NCBI GenBank assembly: GCA_000708835.1
Contig: DF236972.1
Location: forward strand, 239,328 to 262,358
Source of the DNA: Klebsormidium nitens
Lineage: Eukaryota > Streptophyta > Klebsormidiophyceae > Klebsormidiales > Klebsormidiaceae
Reading direction: 5' to 3'
DNA length: 23,031 nucleotides
The notes below the pieces were generated by a model. The model worked only from the letters and a program-made list of their open reading frames with translations. It was not told the DNA's origin and did not search any database. The translations under genes were made by a program, and so were the position numbers. Positions 20,469-23,031 of this stretch are shown piece by piece. Numbering within the stretch: position 1 is the first letter of the stretch; every line of letters starts with the position of its first letter.

Positions 20469-23031
20469 TCAAGCGTCCCGGCTTTGCTCCTCTAGCAAGC
20501 GCCGCTCGCGCCGCTTTTCGCGCCAGTCCCTAAACCAGGCCCGGAACAAAATGAACGCGATGCAAGCCAGCAGAACGGCGACCGCGGAGATGAGAACGGA
20601 CGCCACGGCAATGGCCGCGGTTCGGACGTCCTTGGACGGCGGCAGCACGCGTTCACCGGTCGGGACTGTGTCCTGGGGGCCGCGTTGGACGATCAGGAAC
20701 GTGCCTGCAAGGGCGGAAACGCAATTCGTTCTCTCCTTTATCACCTTTTTGATCCTTAAAACAGTGAAATTAAAATGATGGGCAGCATCTCAGTTGTTGA
20801 AAATAAAGTCGGCCTATAGAAACTTTGCAATGACTGCACCCGATCAGCTTAAAGGGACCCGTCGTTTATCCGTAACGCCTCGGCGACCAGATAACCCATA
20901 TATCCGCAGTTTGGGTCGCTGAATTGGGTACCACGTAACGAATTTTCAGGCGACACGAGGCCAGGATGTGATGGGAAGTGGCCGCCGCGGTACGACATGA
21001 GGTAGACGCCCTCTTCGGTTGTAACTCAACAATGATCTCAAGAGCCTTCTTTGCTCTTCCTTATTAGCAGAACGAGTACCCAAAGGGATTCCCTTTTTCC
21101 CCAGAGTGTTGTTTCTTGGAAGAAGGTTCAGGCTTTTGAGATGCGAATGCGGTGCGTCGGCAAGACTTCGCCGTGCCGTTTGTAGCGGCTAATTATCGGC
21201 GGGAAATCGGAAAAACCTTACGGCCGTACCACAAACTGCATCATCCACTGGGCCATGAGAAATTTAAAGACCGTCAGGTTTCCCGTTCTAGCCTGAAAGT
21301 TGAGCGGTCCAGTCGTCGGAGAGTCCGAGTCGTCTTTGTCCTAATTCCAAGCGTCTTACGTCACAATTCTCAGACATCCAAGCATCTGACGTCACGACTC
21401 CTCACCTGCGCTAGTCGGCGCACACGTGGCCGTTCCTCCTACGACCTTCAGCAGAGTCGTTTGCCGGGACGTCGTTCCGGTGAGCGACGTTCCGTTCTGC
21501 TGCAACTCCCAGCATTCCGTCGTTCCGGGCGCCCCCGGAATGTACAACTGCGACTGGAGCGGAACCGTCACCTCGAACGGATGCGCTGTGCAGCTGAGCG
21601 CCACTGGGGTGCCGGCGCTGCTCGTAAACAACACGCTAACCATGCTGCTAACCACCCGAACGCTGCCTAACCCCAGCAGGTTAAGCCCGGCCAGCCCCTG
21701 AATCGCCGCCGAGTAATCAATGTGGGTTACGATCACCGACAGCTGGTCGGTGCAGTCCGGGTTAGCCTTGCAGCAGTCCCTTAACCCGCCCGGTAACGCA
21801 ACGGTCGCCTGCGAAGCCGTCGACGCCTGCGTGGTTGCGGTTCCCGAGACCAGGGGGGTGTTAACCGGCTGCTGCTCCACTAACCACCGCCGCCTGTGTG
21901 GCGTCCCCACGGCCTGCGAGCCTTGCCTTTCGGTGGCCGAGTCCCAGCGGTTAGTGCTTAACCCGCTTGCGAACTGGCGCCCCAGCCGCTTAAGCAGCTG
22001 CCCGTTGGTCTCGGCGATCTCGCGGGCGCTGGCCCCGGCCAATGTGCGGGTGCCACGTGTCAGGTCCTCGAGCAGCGCGGAGTCCTCGTCGGATTGCAGG
22101 AGCGTCCGCCTCCGGTAACGGTTGTTGCTGTAGTAGTTATTGTACGTGTAGTCGTTATCATATCGGTCGTTGGACGAACCGAGCGAACAGCTGTAGCTGG
22201 TCTTGGCCGGCAATGACGTCGTGTCGATGGTCTGCAAAATGAGAACATGACGTCAGCATCGAACGGTGTGGACCCAAAAGCGTGGGCCTTCGCCGTGCTG
22301 ATGTTGTGCTTTGCTGTCGTTCTACGATCTAAGAGCTACGTGGCGCTACAGAAGCGAGCCACTTGTCACCAGCTGGCTGCCAAAAGACCTTCCCATCCAA
22401 ACTTGCAGACGCTAGTCAAGACGAAAGCCGCAGGTGTAATTCTCAGGGAGAGAAAAGGCGCTTCAAATCCTCCTTCAAGGTGCACGACAATCTATTTGCA
22501 GACACCAGAGATGATACGCAAGTCCAGGAGTGATGACGTCAGGAGCGGAACTAAAGCGCAAGCAGGGAATGCCATCCACGACAGCATGATCGCCGTTGAG
22601 AAGATCCAACACTTGCAATCGCCCAGGGGCCAGTCGAGTTGCACTTCTCGTATCTGAGCCTGGGTTTGCGCCTTCCTTTCAGAGCTAAGTCCACTTTCTC
22701 ATGACAACACACGTTTCCCCAACAGCGTACTCCTTGCCGACCAGCATCTAGTGACCTCACCTGGTACGTCATGCTGCACGACTGCGACTGGTAGGTCCCG
22801 GCGGGCTCCCCCGGGCACTTGTTCTGCGCAAACGCTTGGGCCAGGTAATACAGCAAACCCTGACCGGTCCAAAGGGTGCGTAGGCACCCCCCCGTGCCGT
22901 CATCATCGTCGTCATCGTACCTTCTTGAGGGCGACCGCGAAGGAGAGGGAGACGGGGATTTGGTCGCCGGTGGGGACTTGGGACGGGGAGGGGGAGGGTG
23001 TGGGGAGATCGTGGGGACGGGGACGGGGTAG
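20469..23031 (-). CDS. Proline-rich single-pass membrane protein, function unknown (5' end outside the window)
   Basis: Last three exons on the minus strand: 23031-22761 (enters from the right edge, CAG at a GTGAGG donor), 22231-21406 (phase 0 in, phase 1 out) and 20704-20469 (TGA stop). Frames join perfectly, giving 443 residues in the window. Exon A is a Pro/Ser/Arg-rich rod followed by six Asp, then a Cys-containing segment with LLYYLAQAFAQNKCPGEP. Exon B has a Tyr/Asn-rich patch, an RRRTLLQ stretch, DCCKANPDC, several spaced cysteines and an NGT glycosylation site. Exon C has one strong transmembrane segment (TAAIAVASVLISAVAVLLAC) followed by a basic tail (RDWREKRRERRLLEE). The layout is that of a type I plasma-membrane protein with a glycosylated extracellular part, perhaps linked to the wall. 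I do not recognise the family. Pherophorin- or extensin-like rods look similar, but only the proline bias supports that. Confidence 0.75.
22926..23031 (+). other. G-rich tract on the strand opposite the proline-rich coding exon
   Basis: The plus strand carries many GGG and GGGG runs with short spacers, so it could form a G-quadruplex. The tract is explained by proline codons on the minus strand, so any structural role is secondary. Confidence 0.5.

Noticed and set aside
21406-22231. Assignment of the right-edge gene to the HAP2/GCS1 gamete fusogen family
   Set aside because: Considered because of the single transmembrane segment with a basic tail and the scattered cysteines, but no HAP2 domain signature is visible in the available exons.
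1-23031. CRISPR arrays, bacterial operons, phage or toxin-antitoxin systems
   Set aside because: The window is clearly intron-bearing eukaryotic DNA. No regularly spaced repeats or compact gene clusters were found, and the only tandem repeats have two copies.

Overview
This is nuclear DNA from a eukaryote, most likely of the green (streptophyte) lineage. All recognisable genes are split by GT-AG introns, intergenic stretches of 2-4 kb separate them, and there are no operons. The strongest protein matches are to plant and animal spindle-checkpoint proteins. GC-rich exons, introns of about 100-700 nt and a membrane-anchored proline-rich protein would suit a streptophyte alga such as Klebsormidium or an early land plant, but the species is inference.

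Layout. (1) Positions 1-4508 hold no gene I can name. They contain a short direct tandem repeat (3058-3123), a fold-back element of about 360 bp (3316-3672) and a few unassigned open stretches. (2) Positions 4509-13373, plus strand, hold one complete gene of about 19 exons for a mitotic checkpoint kinase of the MadBub (BUB1/BUBR1/Mad3) family, about 1,285 residues. It carries KEN box 1, the TPR-like Mad3/BUB1 region, an ABBA-KEN2-ABBA cassette, a Bub3-binding GLEBS motif, a BUB1-type CD1 motif and a C-terminal kinase with its catalytic residues intact. (3) Positions 13374-15444 are intergenic, with a perfect 99-bp tandem duplication. (4) Positions 15445-17647, minus strand, hold a two-exon gene for a type II membrane protein with an SGNH/PC-esterase-like lumenal domain, probably Golgi. 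(5) Positions 17648-20468 are intergenic and rich in CATG and TGCA palindromes. (6) Position 20469 to the right edge, minus strand, holds the last three exons of a gene cut by the window end. It encodes a proline-rich, cysteine-containing single-pass membrane protein of unknown function.

The three genes do not form a pathway. The main point of interest is the checkpoint gene. It combines in one polypeptide the BUBR1/Mad3 features (two KEN boxes, ABBA motifs) and the BUB1 features (CD1, apparently active kinase) that many lineages divide between two paralogues. Exon boundaries were deduced by hand from splice signals, reading-frame phase and similarity. Three places remain uncertain: the first codon, the 6344-6706 segment and an 18-nt microexon.
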